51,031 nucleotides of DNA from CBDCGS01 sp965216915 (GTDB lineage Bacteria; Pseudomonadota; Alphaproteobacteria; UBA828): contig CBDCGS010000006.1 in the NCBI GenBank assembly GCA_965216915.1, positions 1-51,031 on the forward strand, read 5' to 3'. A program made the position numbers and the translations under genes. The notes under the pieces are model-generated. The model was not told where the DNA came from, did no database searches, and saw only the letters and a program-made list of their open reading frames with translations. Below, piece after piece: positions 8,068-16,710 of this stretch; the stretch's first letter is position 1; each line of letters opens with the position of its first letter.

Positions 8068-9513
8068 TCAGGCGTGGATCGGCGGCACGCGATCCTTCCA
8101 TGGCATCGCCTGCTCCAGCTGGCCGGCGAGGCGCAGCAGCGTCGCCTCGTCACCTTCCATGCCGACGAACTGCACGCCGACCGGCAGGCCGTCCGCGGTC
8201 CAGTGGAGCGGCAACGAGATCCCGGGCTGCCCCGTCGCATTGAACGGGGCGGTATACGTGCAGTCCGGACCCATGACCGTGGCGTTGTAGGTGTCGGCGT
8301 CGAGCGACATGTCGTAATAGCCGAGCTTGCGCGGCGTCATCGGCACCACGGGCATGAGCCACACATCGTAGGCGCTCATGCGCGTGACCACCTCGCGGCA
8401 GGCGAGCCGCAGCTGCTCGACGTCGTTCGAGTGCTCGACGCCCGAGATGCTCTTGCCCGTTTGGATCATCGTCCAATAGAGCGGCGCGACATCGGATTGG
8501 GTGAGCGGGCGGCCCACCAGCTCCTGCATGCCGAGCAGCCAGCCGGCGGTTTGGACCGCGGTGATCCGCGTGTAGATGTTGAACAGCTGCCAGAAATCGT
8601 AAGGGATCGCTTCGGGCTCCACCGTGTGGCCGAGCGACGCCAACTGCTTTGCCGCATTGGCGACGGCCGTCTTCACCTCGTTGTCGAGCGGCGTGCAGCC
8701 CTCGGGCGCGGTGTCGACCATCGCGATCTTGAGCGTGCCGGGGTCGGTGCTCGCCTCCTCGAGGAAGGGGCGCTCGGGCTTCGGTTTGTGATAAGGGTCG
8801 CCTGGGAGGGAGCCGCCGGCGGCGTCGAGGTAGGCTGCCGTGTCGCGCACGGTGCGCGAGAGGCAGAAAAAGACCGCGCCACCGTACCAAAAATCGGCGA
8901 TGACGGGCGCGAGCGTCGAGCGCCCGCGCGAGATCTTCAGCCCCACGGTCCCGCAAATGGAGGCGGGTGCGCGGATCGAGCCGCCGCCGTCGCTCGCCTC
9001 GGCAATCGGCAGAACGCGCGCCGCCACGGCGGCCGCGGAGCCGCCGCTGGAGCCGCCGGCCGTGTGCTCGGGGTTCCAGGGGCTGCGTGTCGGGCCATAG
9101 AGCGCGGGCTCCGTGGTCAGCGCCCAGCCGAGCTCGGGCGCGTTGCTCTTGCCGAGCAGCACGAAGCCGGCTTGCTTGGTGCGCTTCACGGTCTCCTGAT
9201 CGAGCGGCGCCACCATGTCCTTGAAGTAGGAGCAGGCATTGGTCAGCGGGAGGCCTTCCCACATGGTCGCGAGCTCCTTGACCAGCCACGGCACGCCCTT
9301 GAAGGGGCCATCCGGCAGGTTGGGATCGGCCGCCATGCGCCGCCCTTCCTCGAAGGCGGCGTGCGACAGGAAGTTGAGCGTCGGGTTGGTGGCCTCCGTG
9401 CGGCGCACCGCCTCCTCGAACAGCTCGCTCGCTGTGACCTCGCCACCACGGACGAGCGCCCCAAGGCCGAGGCCGTCATGCGTTTCGAATAGCTCGGCGA
9501 TCCCACCACTCAT
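8068..9513 (-). CDS. Amidase signature family amidohydrolase
   Basis: 481 residues. Carries the full Ser-cisSer-Lys triad of the amidase signature family: K79 (WLVKE), cis-Ser155 in the GGSSGGS loop at 153-159 and nucleophile S179 (DGGGSIRAPA). The 24-residue spacing of the two serines matches the family. Such enzymes hydrolyse carboxamides to acid and ammonia. It is not GatA in context, since no gatB or gatC is near. It lies between threonine aldolase (upstream, 69 bases) and the orphan permease (downstream) on the same strand, which suggests uptake and hydrolysis of an amide-containing nutrient; this is inference. Confidence 0.88.
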   Translation of the reverse strand: MSGGIAELFETHDGLGLGALVRGGEVTASELFEEAVRRTEATNPTLNFLSHAAFEEGRRMAADPNLPDGPFKGVPWLVKELATMWEGLPLTNACSYFKDMVAPLDQETVKRTKQAGFVLLGKSNAPELGWALTTEPALYGPTRSPWNPEHTAGGSSGGSAAAVAARVLPIAEASDGGGSIRAPASICGTVGLKISRGRSTLAPVIADFWYGGAVFFCLSRTVRDTAAYLDAAGGSLPGDPYHKPKPERPFLEEASTDPGTLKIAMVDTAPEGCTPLDNEVKTAVANAAKQLASLGHTVEPEAIPYDFWQLFNIYTRITAVQTAGWLLGMQELVGRPLTQSDVAPLYWTMIQTGKSISGVEHSNDVEQLRLACREVVTRMSAYDVWLMPVVPMTPRKLGYYDMSLDADTYNATVMGPDCTYTAPFNATGQPGISLPLHWTADGLPVGVQFVGMEGDEATLLRLAGQLEQAMPWKDRVPPIHA

Positions 9514-9582
9514 CGTTGGACTCCCAGGTTGGTGCTGTTGCTTGGTCGAGATATCACGATGTCATGCGAAACGATGTGCCAG

Positions 9583-10626
9583 TCAAGCGTCCGTCAGCTC
9601 GGCGGCAAGCGCGTCGCACCCGGCGTCGACGCCCGCGCGATCGACGTCGAGATGGGTGACCGCGCGTATCCGGTACTGACCCATGGCGCCCATGCGCACG
9701 CCGCGGGCGCGCAGCGCTTCCACGATATCGGCTGCCCGTCGGCCCGTCTCAGAGACATCGAAGAACACCAGGTTGCTGTCCACCGTTGGCGTTTCGAGGC
9801 GCACACCCGGCAGGGTGGCCACGCGCTCCGCCAAGTGGCGTGCGTTCGCATGATCGTCTGCCAACCGCGCGACATGGTGAGTGAGCGCGTAGAGGCCTGC
9901 CGCGGCAATGATGCCCGCCTGGCGCATCGCGCCGCCGAGCCGCTGCTTCCATGGCCAGGCGTCCTCGATGAAGGCGCGAGAGCCCGCCAACACACCGCCC
10001 ACCGGACAACCGAGCCCCTTGCTCAGGTCGATCCAGACCGAATCGAACGGTTTCGCAAACCGCTCCGCCGGCACGCCCGAGGCGACGACGGCGTTCAACA
10101 GGCGGGCCCCATCCATGTGCAGCAAGAGGCCGCGGTTCTTCGCGGCTTCGGCGACCGCCTCGATGGCTTCGACCGGCCACACCGTGCCGCCGCCGAGGTT
10201 CGAGGTTTGCTCCACGCAGACGAGCCGCGAGCGCGGTGCGTGACGCATATGATCGCGCACGGCGGCGTACACGTCGTCCGGCCCGTAGACGCCATGCGTT
10301 CCATCGATGGTGCGCACCATCGCGCTTGCCAAGACGGCCGGCCCGCCCGCTTCCGCGCCGATGATGTGCGCCGTGCGATCGGCGATGATCTCATCACCGG
10401 GCCGGCAATGGACGAGAAGCGCGATCTCGTTGCACATCGTGCCCGAGGGCAGAAAGACCGCGGCCTCCTTGCCCAAGAGGGTGGCAACCTCCGCGCAGAG
10501 CCGATTGACACTCGGGTCCTCGCCCCTTTGCTCGTCGCCGACCTCCGCCTCCGCCATGGCGCGGCGCATTTCCGGCGTTGGGCGGGTCTGGGTATCGCTG
10601 TAGAGGTCGATCGGGATGTTTGTCAT
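9583..10626 (-). CDS. Low-specificity threonine aldolase (beta-eliminating lyase family)
   Basis: 347 residues. PLP enzyme of fold type I that splits threonine or allo-threonine into glycine and acetaldehyde. The family start DLYSDTQTRPT is at residues 7-17, the PLP-stacking region LPSGTMCN follows, and the Schiff-base lysine is K203 in DLSKGLGCPVGG. Start ATG at 10624-10626 is set by this conserved N-terminus; the 39 extra upstream codons overlap the VOC gene and look non-coding. It starts ten bases after the VOC gene stop, so both are one transcript. Confidence 0.9.
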   Translation of the reverse strand: MTNIPIDLYSDTQTRPTPEMRRAMAEAEVGDEQRGEDPSVNRLCAEVATLLGKEAAVFLPSGTMCNEIALLVHCRPGDEIIADRTAHIIGAEAGGPAVLASAMVRTIDGTHGVYGPDDVYAAVRDHMRHAPRSRLVCVEQTSNLGGGTVWPVEAIEAVAEAAKNRGLLLHMDGARLLNAVVASGVPAERFAKPFDSVWIDLSKGLGCPVGGVLAGSRAFIEDAWPWKQRLGGAMRQAGIIAAAGLYALTHHVARLADDHANARHLAERVATLPGVRLETPTVDSNLVFFDVSETGRRAADIVEALRARGVRMGAMGQYRIRAVTHLDVDRAGVDAGCDALAAELTDA

Positions 10627-10636
10627 GCGGGCCAGC

Positions 10637-11137
10637 CTAGATGCGCGGTGCCGAATGGCCGGCTTTGTTCGCTTGCCAACGGCTGAGCGCGTCATGGGCG
10701 TCGGCGGCCGCTTTCGCGGCATAGGCATCGGCGTCGCCGGCATCGGCGGTGAGCTCGATCACGTATCCATTCGGATCGCGAAAATAGATCGAGCGGATGA
10801 ATCCGTGGTCGACGATACCGCGCGTCTCGATCCCGGCGGCCTTGCCCTTCTCAAACATCTGATGGAGCGTCCCGTCATCGACCTTGAGCGCGATGTGGAG
10901 ATCGAAATCGTGCTGCTCCTTGAACGCGAAGGGCTGTCCGGGCACCTCGAAAAACGCGAGAAACGAGCCGTCGCCGAGTCGATAGAAGCTATGAAGCGCG
11001 ACCGTGGCGCGGCCGGTTTGGGTTTCGCCGAGCTCGAAAGCATCCGCGAGGGGCAGTCCGAGAAAGTCTTCATAGAATTGCCGCGTCTCCTCCGAGTCGC
11101 GACACCGGTAGGCGTTATGGTGCAGACCCTTGATCAT
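10637..11137 (-). CDS. VOC (glyoxalase/dioxygenase) family protein
   Basis: 166 residues with two paired beta-alpha-beta-beta-beta modules. It starts with LHHNAYRCRDSEETRQFYEDFLG, and the second half has the metal-site strand IRSIYFRDPNGYVIEL. Likely metal ligands are H6 or H7 near the start, the histidine of DLHIALKV and the glutamate of VIEL. The family includes glyoxalase I, extradiol dioxygenases and epimerases, and the specific reaction cannot be assigned. An AGAGAGGA ribosome site precedes the ATG. It heads the minus-strand run VOC - threonine aldolase - amidase - permease. Confidence 0.82.
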   Translation of the reverse strand: MIKGLHHNAYRCRDSEETRQFYEDFLGLPLADAFELGETQTGRATVALHSFYRLGDGSFLAFFEVPGQPFAFKEQHDFDLHIALKVDDGTLHQMFEKGKAAGIETRGIVDHGFIRSIYFRDPNGYVIELTADAGDADAYAAKAAADAHDALSRWQANKAGHSAPRI

Positions 11138-11286
11138 GCAGGTCCTCTCTGATCTTAATCACGGGAGATCGTTGCGTCCCGTGCCCTATGTATACACCTT
11201 CGGTGCGGGACCGCATGTATCTACTGCCGTGCCGCCACGGCGCGTCGACCGGAGATGCAGACTCAGTCGCCAACGGGAGATCTCGC

Positions 11287-13317
11287 ATGCCCATCCGCTC
11301 CACGACAGCAGTCCTCGCCATCCTCATCGGAATTTCGTGGTTGAGCGTCGCCAACGCGAGCGAGCTTGCGCTCAAACGCGTGCTCCTCTCATCCGGCGGC
11401 GTCGGCTATTTCGAGTACGAGGCGCTGGTTGTCGACGACGGCAAGCTTTCGCTCGACATTCGCCTCGATCAAGTCGACGACGTGCTCAAGAGCGTGGTCG
11501 TGTTCGATGACAAGGGTGGTGTCGGGACGATCAGCCTACCGGGCCGCGAGCCGTTGTCCGAAGCGTTTCGCGCCTTGCCCTTCGGCCCGGAAGCGCTCGA
11601 CTCCGCGGTCGACCTCTTCGAGGCCCTGACCGGCGCGCAGATCGCCGTGACGGGGAGCCGCGCGCTCGAGGGCCGGCTCATCTCCATCAAGCCGGAGCAG
11701 GTGGCGCTTCCGGATGAGCGCGGAACGCTCACACGTCACCGCGTGAGCCTCTTGACCAGCACGGGGGTCCAGCAGTTCATCCTGGAGGAGCAGGATGCCG
11801 TGCGCCTCGCGGAGCCGAAGCTCCAGGCCCAGGTGGCTGCGGCGCTCGCGGCGGTGGCGCAACATCGTGTGCGCGATCGGCGCATGCTCACGATCGCGGC
11901 ACCGGGCGAGGGCGAGCGGCGTGTGCGCGTCGGCTATGTCGTGAGCGCACCGCTCTGGAAGGCGAGCTACCGGCTCGGCTTCGCTGACGACGCGGGCCGG
12001 CTGCAGGGCTGGGCGGTGATCGAGAATCTAAGTGGGCAAGATTGGCGGGGCGTCGATTTGACGCTCGCTTCGGGCAATCCCGTGACGTTCCGCCAGGCGC
12101 TCTATAAGGCCTATTTCGTCGACCGGCCGGAGGTGCCGGTCGAGGTGCTCGGACGTGTGCTGCCGCCGACCGACCGGGGAACGGTCCAAAGCCGTGTCCA
12201 GGAGCGCCGCGCGGCGCTCGCGAAGGCGGCGCCGCAGGAGTTGGCCGAGGCCGACATAGTGGGCGGCGAGGCTGAGGCTTTTTTCGAGCCGGCGCCTGCA
12301 CCGGCACCGCAGCAGATGGCGGGCGGCGGCATCGCGACGAGTCGCGAGGAGGCGACCACCCAGGTGATCCTCAGGATCGGCGAGCCCATCTCGCTCGATG
12401 CCGGCGAATCCCTCATGGTGCCCGTGATCGACGAGATCGTGCCGGCCGAAACGGTTTCGCTCTACCAGCCGACGGTGCACGCGCGCCACCCGCTTGCGGC
12501 CGTGCGCATCGTCAATGCCACCGCCACCGGCCTGCCGCCCGGCATCCTCACCCTTTACGAGGCGGGCGTTGGCGGCATGGCCTTCGTGGGCGATGCGCGG
12601 CTCGCTCCGTTGCCGGCCGGGGATGCGCGGCTCCTCAGCTTTGCGCTCGACCAGTCCGTCGTGGTCGACCGTGAGCAGAAGAGCGGGCGCACGGTGGTTG
12701 GCGGGGCGATCAGCAAGGGCAGCCTGCGGCTGTCGGTGCGTCAGAGCGATGCGACCGTCTATCGCGTGAAATCGGCGGCGCAGGAAATCCGTCGACTGCT
12801 GATCGAGCATCCGCGGCGCGACGGCTGGGAGGTCGTCGAGCCCGCAGGCACGAACCCCGACATGACCGACAGCGCGTACCGTCTGCCGCTCGACGTCGCA
12901 CCGGGCGCATCCGCGGAGCTTACGGTCCGGCTCGAGCGTCAAATTCTCGAGCGCACCGCGTTGACGGATCTCCAGGACAACGCCCTCGAATTCTTCGCGC
13001 AAGCCGAGTATCTCGACCCACCGCTTCGGGCGGCGTTCGAGCGCTTGGCGGAGCAGCGGGCGACGATCGCCTCGAGGCGTCAGGAGGTCGCGCGGCTCGA
13101 GCGCTCGACGACGCGGCTTTTCGACGACCAAAAGCGCCTGCGCGACAATTTGCGAAACGTGCCGCGCGACAGCGACTTGCATCGCCGCTATCTCGCCAAG
13201 CTCACCGAGCAGGAAGATACGCTCGATCGGATCGCGACCGAAATCCAGGCCGCGCGCGATGCATTGAAGGCGGCCGAGGACGCGCTTGCCGCGGAGATCC
13301 GTTCGCTCGAGCTGTGA
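11287..13317 (+). CDS. Secreted DUF4139 domain-containing protein
   Basis: 676 residues. ATG 11287 gives a signal peptide (residues 1 to about 23, hydrophobic core AVLAILIGISWLSV, cleavage after NAS) and has GGGAGA upstream; an earlier in-frame ATG at 11188 would bury the signal. The body is beta-rich with the DUF4139 region (WKASYRLGF... WAVIENLSGQDWRGVDLTLASGNP) common to secreted or periplasmic proteins with mucoidy-inhibitor-like C-termini. The last 120 residues are a charged coiled coil rich in R, E, A and L. Function is unknown. It stands alone between a divergent VOC gene and a convergent DapA-like gene, with a hairpin built on its stop codon. Confidence 0.8.
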   Translation: MPIRSTTAVLAILIGISWLSVANASELALKRVLLSSGGVGYFEYEALVVDDGKLSLDIRLDQVDDVLKSVVVFDDKGGVGTISLPGREPLSEAFRALPFGPEALDSAVDLFEALTGAQIAVTGSRALEGRLISIKPEQVALPDERGTLTRHRVSLLTSTGVQQFILEEQDAVRLAEPKLQAQVAAALAAVAQHRVRDRRMLTIAAPGEGERRVRVGYVVSAPLWKASYRLGFADDAGRLQGWAVIENLSGQDWRGVDLTLASGNPVTFRQALYKAYFVDRPEVPVEVLGRVLPPTDRGTVQSRVQERRAALAKAAPQELAEADIVGGEAEAFFEPAPAPAPQQMAGGGIATSREEATTQVILRIGEPISLDAGESLMVPVIDEIVPAETVSLYQPTVHARHPLAAVRIVNATATGLPPGILTLYEAGVGGMAFVGDARLAPLPAGDARLLSFALDQSVVVDREQKSGRTVVGGAISKGSLRLSVRQSDATVYRVKSAAQEIRRLLIEHPRRDGWEVVEPAGTNPDMTDSAYRLPLDVAPGASAELTVRLERQILERTALTDLQDNALEFFAQAEYLDPPLRAAFERLAEQRATIASRRQEVARLERSTTRLFDDQKRLRDNLRNVPRDSDLHRRYLAKLTEQEDTLDRIATEIQAARDALKAAEDALAAEIRSLEL

Positions 13318-13335
13318 CGGCGGCGCGCGCCGTCA
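13315..13335. terminator. Bidirectional hairpin formed by the two convergent stop codons
   Basis: TGACGGCG (13315-13322) pairs perfectly with CGCCGTCA (13328-13335) across a five-base loop. The outermost bases of the stem are the TGA stop of the plus-strand gene and the TGA stop of the minus-strand gene. It has no T tract on either side. It probably ends or protects both transcripts. Confidence 0.5.
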
Positions 13336-14394
13336 GGCCAGCCAGCGCGCGAGATTTGCGGCGACGAACGCGTCGTCATTGAGTGTCGGGTAGGCGGCCG
13401 AGACACGATCGATCTCGGCGGCCTGACCGGGGCTCAAGGTCTCGTCGGGATCGAGGCACCAGATCCCTTCGAGGAGACCCTGCCGGCGCAGCACCTCGTG
13501 GCACCCGGCAATGCAACCACGAAAGTCGTTCGCGACGTCGAAGAGCGCCGCGTTGCAGTCGGTGATCGCGGTATCGAGGGCTAGCAGCTCCTGGTCGATC
13601 GCGCTGGCGCCGTGACTCGCGTGCGCGCGCTCGAGCAGCTCGACGGCGCGCTTCACCCAAACGCTCCAATGGCCGAGCAGGCCGCCGCGGATGCGCACGG
13701 TCACCGGCTCGCCCGCGCGCATGAGGCGCCAGGGCATCACCAGGTCGAGCAGAATGTGGTCGTCATTGCCGGTGTAGAGCGCGATGCGCTCCTCCGCGCC
13801 GGCCTCGACCACGCCGCGGAGCACGTCGAGCGTGCGGTAGCGGTTGAACGGCGCGATCTTGATCGCGACGACGTTGTCGATTTCCGCAAACCGCCGCCAA
13901 AAACGCGGCCCGAGCAGGATGCCGCCAACCGCCGGTTGGAGGTAGAAGCCGACGAGCGGGATCGCCTCCGCGACGCGCGTGCAATGGGCGATGAGCTCAT
14001 CCTCGCTCGCGCCCTTGTGGGCGGCGAGGCTCAGGAGACCGGCGTGATAGCCGAGGCCGACGGCAATCTCTGCCTCGGAGGTCGCTTGCTCTGTGCGCCC
14101 GACCACGCCCGCAATGCGCACGACTGGTCGCGTCGTCCACGCGTCCGCGGTTTCGGCCGCGAGTGCCAGCACGGGCTCGTAGAGACCAGCGTCGCGGATG
14201 GCGAATTGCGTCGTATGCACGCCGACCGCGAGCCCGCCCGCGCCCGCATCGAGGTAGTAGCGCGTGAGCGCCCGCTGGCGACGCGGGTCGAGCGCGCGCC
14301 TCGCGTCGAGCGCGAGCGGGTGCGCCGGGATCACGACGCCGCGCTGCAGCGTGTCGCGAACCGCGTCCGGAACGTCGTGCCAGCTCAACCCCAT
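13333..14394 (-). CDS. Dihydrodipicolinate synthase (DapA) family lyase/aldolase
   Basis: 353 residues, a little longer than the usual 290-310 because of a C-terminal helical extension. It is a class I aldolase TIM barrel. The Schiff-base lysine is K179 (VVAIKIAP) and the family tyrosine is Y151 (GFYLQP). The glycine-rich GGLAVGVHTTQF region takes the place of the usual GTTGE loop, so the substrate is probably not pyruvate plus aspartate semialdehyde. ATG 14392-14394 has GGAG eight bases upstream. It is last in the minus-strand run from the AtuA gene through the epimerase-like gene, 40 bases after the latter, and is likely the lyase step of that pathway. Substrate unknown. Confidence 0.8.
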   Translation of the reverse strand: MGLSWHDVPDAVRDTLQRGVVIPAHPLALDARRALDPRRQRALTRYYLDAGAGGLAVGVHTTQFAIRDAGLYEPVLALAAETADAWTTRPVVRIAGVVGRTEQATSEAEIAVGLGYHAGLLSLAAHKGASEDELIAHCTRVAEAIPLVGFYLQPAVGGILLGPRFWRRFAEIDNVVAIKIAPFNRYRTLDVLRGVVEAGAEERIALYTGNDDHILLDLVMPWRLMRAGEPVTVRIRGGLLGHWSVWVKRAVELLERAHASHGASAIDQELLALDTAITDCNAALFDVANDFRGCIAGCHEVLRRQGLLEGIWCLDPDETLSPGQAAEIDRVSAAYPTLNDDAFVAANLARWLA

Positions 14395-14434
14395 GGCCGG
14401 GCTCCGCGGCCGGGCGGGCGATGCCGCTCGATGG

Positions 14435-15493
14435 TCATGCGCGCGCCGAAGGTGCCGAGAACGCGCCGTCGCGCACCTCATATTGGGTCGGCTTGCCGAG
14501 GCTGCCCCGGTCGTTGGCGACCCAATCGGCGACCCAATCGATCATGCGCCCGAGCGGCACGGAGGGATAGCCGAAGAGCGCGCATGCGCGGGTCGTGTTG
14601 ACCAGCCAACCGGTCTCCGCCTCGGTCCCGGTCAGGATCGGGTCGGCGCCGAGGCGCGCGCCAAACGCCGCGGCAAGCGCGCGCACGCTGATGGTCTCCG
14701 GCCCGCTGATGTTGATGGCGCTGGTCGGCGTCGTGCTATGGGCGAGGCAACGAAGCGCGAAGTCGTTGGCATCGCCCTGCCAGATGACGTTGACGTGGCC
14801 GGTGGTCACGTCGATCGGTTGGCCGTCGCGCACCTTGCGCGCAATGTCGTGAAGCACGCCGTAGCGCATGTCGATCGCATAGTTGAGGCGCACCAGTCGG
14901 CCAGCCGTGCCATGCCGGCGCGAGAAATACTCGAAGAGCCGCTCGCGCCCGACGCAGGAGTTCGCGTATTCGCCAGGCGGCGGTGTGGTGGGCGTTTCCT
15001 CGCACGCGCCCTGATGGCGGATGTCGACGAAGGGATAAACGCAGCCCGTCGAGAAGGCGACGATGCGCGCCGCGCAAAACGCCTCGGCGACGACCGCCGG
15101 GACATGCGTGTTCATGGCCCAGGTCAGGTCGTCCTCGCCGACGGCACCGAATTTCCGCCCGGCCATGAACACGGCGTTGTCCAGGCGCGGCAGCTCTTCC
15201 ACGGCGGCGCGATCGAGCAGATCGCACGCGATTGTCTCGACGTTCCACCGCGCCAGCTTCTCGCGCGTCGCGGGATCGGAAAAGCGCGCCACCGCGACGA
15301 TGCGCTTGTCGGGGGCCGCTCGCTTCGCGAGGCCTGCGAGGGTCGGCCCCATCTTGCCGCCGACCCCGAGGATGATGATATCGCCCGGCACGCGGCGCAG
15401 CGTGTCCCGCAGAGCGGGTGACGGTGTCGTCATGAAGTCTTCGAGCGCGGCCTCGTCCGGAAAATGCTCAGGCAGCGCCTGTGGCGGGCTCAT
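14435..15493 (-). CDS. NAD-dependent epimerase/dehydratase-like protein with altered active site
   Basis: 352 residues, extended SDR fold. The dinucleotide motif is GVGGKMG (about residues 43-49). A serine-containing strand (IVAFSTGCVYPF) is at the usual catalytic serine place. The expected YxxxK reads Y-A-N-S-C, so the lysine is replaced by cysteine. The WQGDANDFALRCL and NISGPE regions match sugar-epimerase-like SDRs. Its ATG overlaps the nitrilase stop by four bases (ATGA), so both are co-translated. Without the lysine it may have a changed mechanism, or bind NAD without classical epimerase chemistry. Confidence 0.75.
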   Translation of the reverse strand: MSPPQALPEHFPDEAALEDFMTTPSPALRDTLRRVPGDIIILGVGGKMGPTLAGLAKRAAPDKRIVAVARFSDPATREKLARWNVETIACDLLDRAAVEELPRLDNAVFMAGRKFGAVGEDDLTWAMNTHVPAVVAEAFCAARIVAFSTGCVYPFVDIRHQGACEETPTTPPPGEYANSCVGRERLFEYFSRRHGTAGRLVRLNYAIDMRYGVLHDIARKVRDGQPIDVTTGHVNVIWQGDANDFALRCLAHSTTPTSAINISGPETISVRALAAAFGARLGADPILTGTEAETGWLVNTTRACALFGYPSVPLGRMIDWVADWVANDRGSLGKPTQYEVRDGAFSAPSARA

Positions 15494-16326
15494 CGAAGGA
15501 GCTCGGGGCGTCGGTCGGCGCGATAGGTCGCGACGCCATGCCAGCGCGCGAGGTCGGCCTCCGCGATCTCGATGTGGGCGACCGCGACACCCTCGCCCTC
15601 AGGGAGGGAGGCCAGAATCTTGCCCGACGGCCCGGCGACGCAGGAGTGCCCGAGGCTGTCGAAGGCGAGCGTCGGCGAAAGCACCTCATGCCCCACCCGG
15701 TTCGCCATCGCCACGAACGTCAAGTTCTCGAGCGCGCGCGTCGATATAAGGGCTTGGGTGGTCGGGCCGGTCCAACCCCAAACGTCTCGCTGGTAGGGGT
15801 CGCTGATCCAGTTCGTGCTGTTGATGACGAATTCGGCGCCGAGATCGACGAGGTGACGCACATAGTCCGGGAAGATGAGGTCGTAACAGATCGTCATCGC
15901 GACCTTGCCGATCGGCGTCTCCACCACGACGGGCCGATCACCCGCGTTGCAGTATTCCCGCTCGCTCGCGAAGAGGTGCGCCTTGTCGTAGACGGCGAGC
16001 CGCTTGCCGTCGGGTCCGAACAGGAGCTGCGAGTTGTAGACGGCGCCGTCCCTCTTCGTATAGGCGCCGACGGCGAGCGAGAGGCCGTTTTCCTTGGCGA
16101 TCGCCGAGAGGCGCTCCCCGGTTGGTCCATCGACGGGTTCTGCGAGGCGTTGGAGCGCGTCGCCGAGGAAGTAGCCGGTGGTGACGCATTCCGGGAAGAT
16201 GGCCAGCTCCACGCCCAGGCGACCGGCGAGGGCCGCGAAATGCTCGATCTTGTTGAGATTGGCCGCCGGGTTACCGACCACGCAGTCCATCTGGACCACA
16301 CCAAGGCACCGCTTCACGTCGCCCAT
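15490..16326 (-). CDS. Carbon-nitrogen hydrolase (nitrilase superfamily)
   Basis: 278 residues with an intact Glu-Lys-Cys triad: E46 (IFPE), K115 (YDKAHLF) and C147 (TICYDLIFPD). The fold and length fit the amidase or N-carbamoyl hydrolase branches rather than true nitrilases; the DLIFPD sequence and WGWTGPTTQ insertion are branch features I cannot match to one substrate. It hydrolyses a C-N bond of a small amide or carbamoyl compound in the cytoplasm. It is coupled by ATGA to the epimerase-like gene downstream and lies 60 bases after the AtuA accessory gene. Confidence 0.85.
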   Translation of the reverse strand: MGDVKRCLGVVQMDCVVGNPAANLNKIEHFAALAGRLGVELAIFPECVTTGYFLGDALQRLAEPVDGPTGERLSAIAKENGLSLAVGAYTKRDGAVYNSQLLFGPDGKRLAVYDKAHLFASEREYCNAGDRPVVVETPIGKVAMTICYDLIFPDYVRHLVDLGAEFVINSTNWISDPYQRDVWGWTGPTTQALISTRALENLTFVAMANRVGHEVLSPTLAFDSLGHSCVAGPSGKILASLPEGEGVAVAHIEIAEADLARWHGVATYRADRRPELLR

Positions 16327-16386
16327 CCGTGCAGGCTCCTGTGTCTCTTTCCGTGGGTAAACCTTGCGGCGGCCGCGCGGTTGCCG

Positions 16387-16710
16387 TCAAGGTTCGGGCG
16401 CATTGCCCGGAAGCGGGATGGTGAGCATCAGCGTGCTCAGGCTCTTGCCGTGCACGTCGAGCGAAGCGGTCGCGGTGACGCCGCCGCCGCGCACATGCTC
16501 GATCACGAAGTTTAGCGCGCGAAGCCCCGGAACCTCGTAGCGGCGGACCGGACCGGCCGCGAGTGCCGCGTAGGCCCGCATGACCCGTGCCTCGGTCAGC
16601 TCGCGCACAAGCCGCGCATAGCCCGCCTCGTCAAAGGCGATGACCGAGACGTTGACCGTGTGTCCCTTGTCGCCCGCGCGCGTGTGGGCAAGGTCGCGAA
16701 CCGTGAGCAT
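16387..16710 (-). CDS. Small AtuA-associated protein (AtuA-like ferredoxin-fold domain)
   Basis: 107 residues. Begins LTVRDLAHTRAGDKGHTVNVSV, the sequence typical of the small domain that is either fused to or encoded after AtuA/DUF1446 proteins. The RAGDKG and N-V motifs are conserved across that family. It ends with a beta-rich LDVHGKSLSTLMLTIPL. The ATG overlaps the AtuA stop by one base (TGATG), which implies equimolar synthesis and a two-subunit protein. Family members occur in acyclic terpene and other acyl-CoA catabolic clusters; the molecular role is not established. Confidence 0.8.
   Translation of the reverse strand: MLTVRDLAHTRAGDKGHTVNVSVIAFDEAGYARLVRELTEARVMRAYAALAAGPVRRYEVPGLRALNFVIEHVRGGGVTATASLDVHGKSLSTLMLTIPLPGNAPEP

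Noticed and set aside
7903..9492. 529-codon open frame opposite the amidase and permease
   Set aside because: Antisense artefact of GC-rich coding; the amidase has a full catalytic triad in the other strand.
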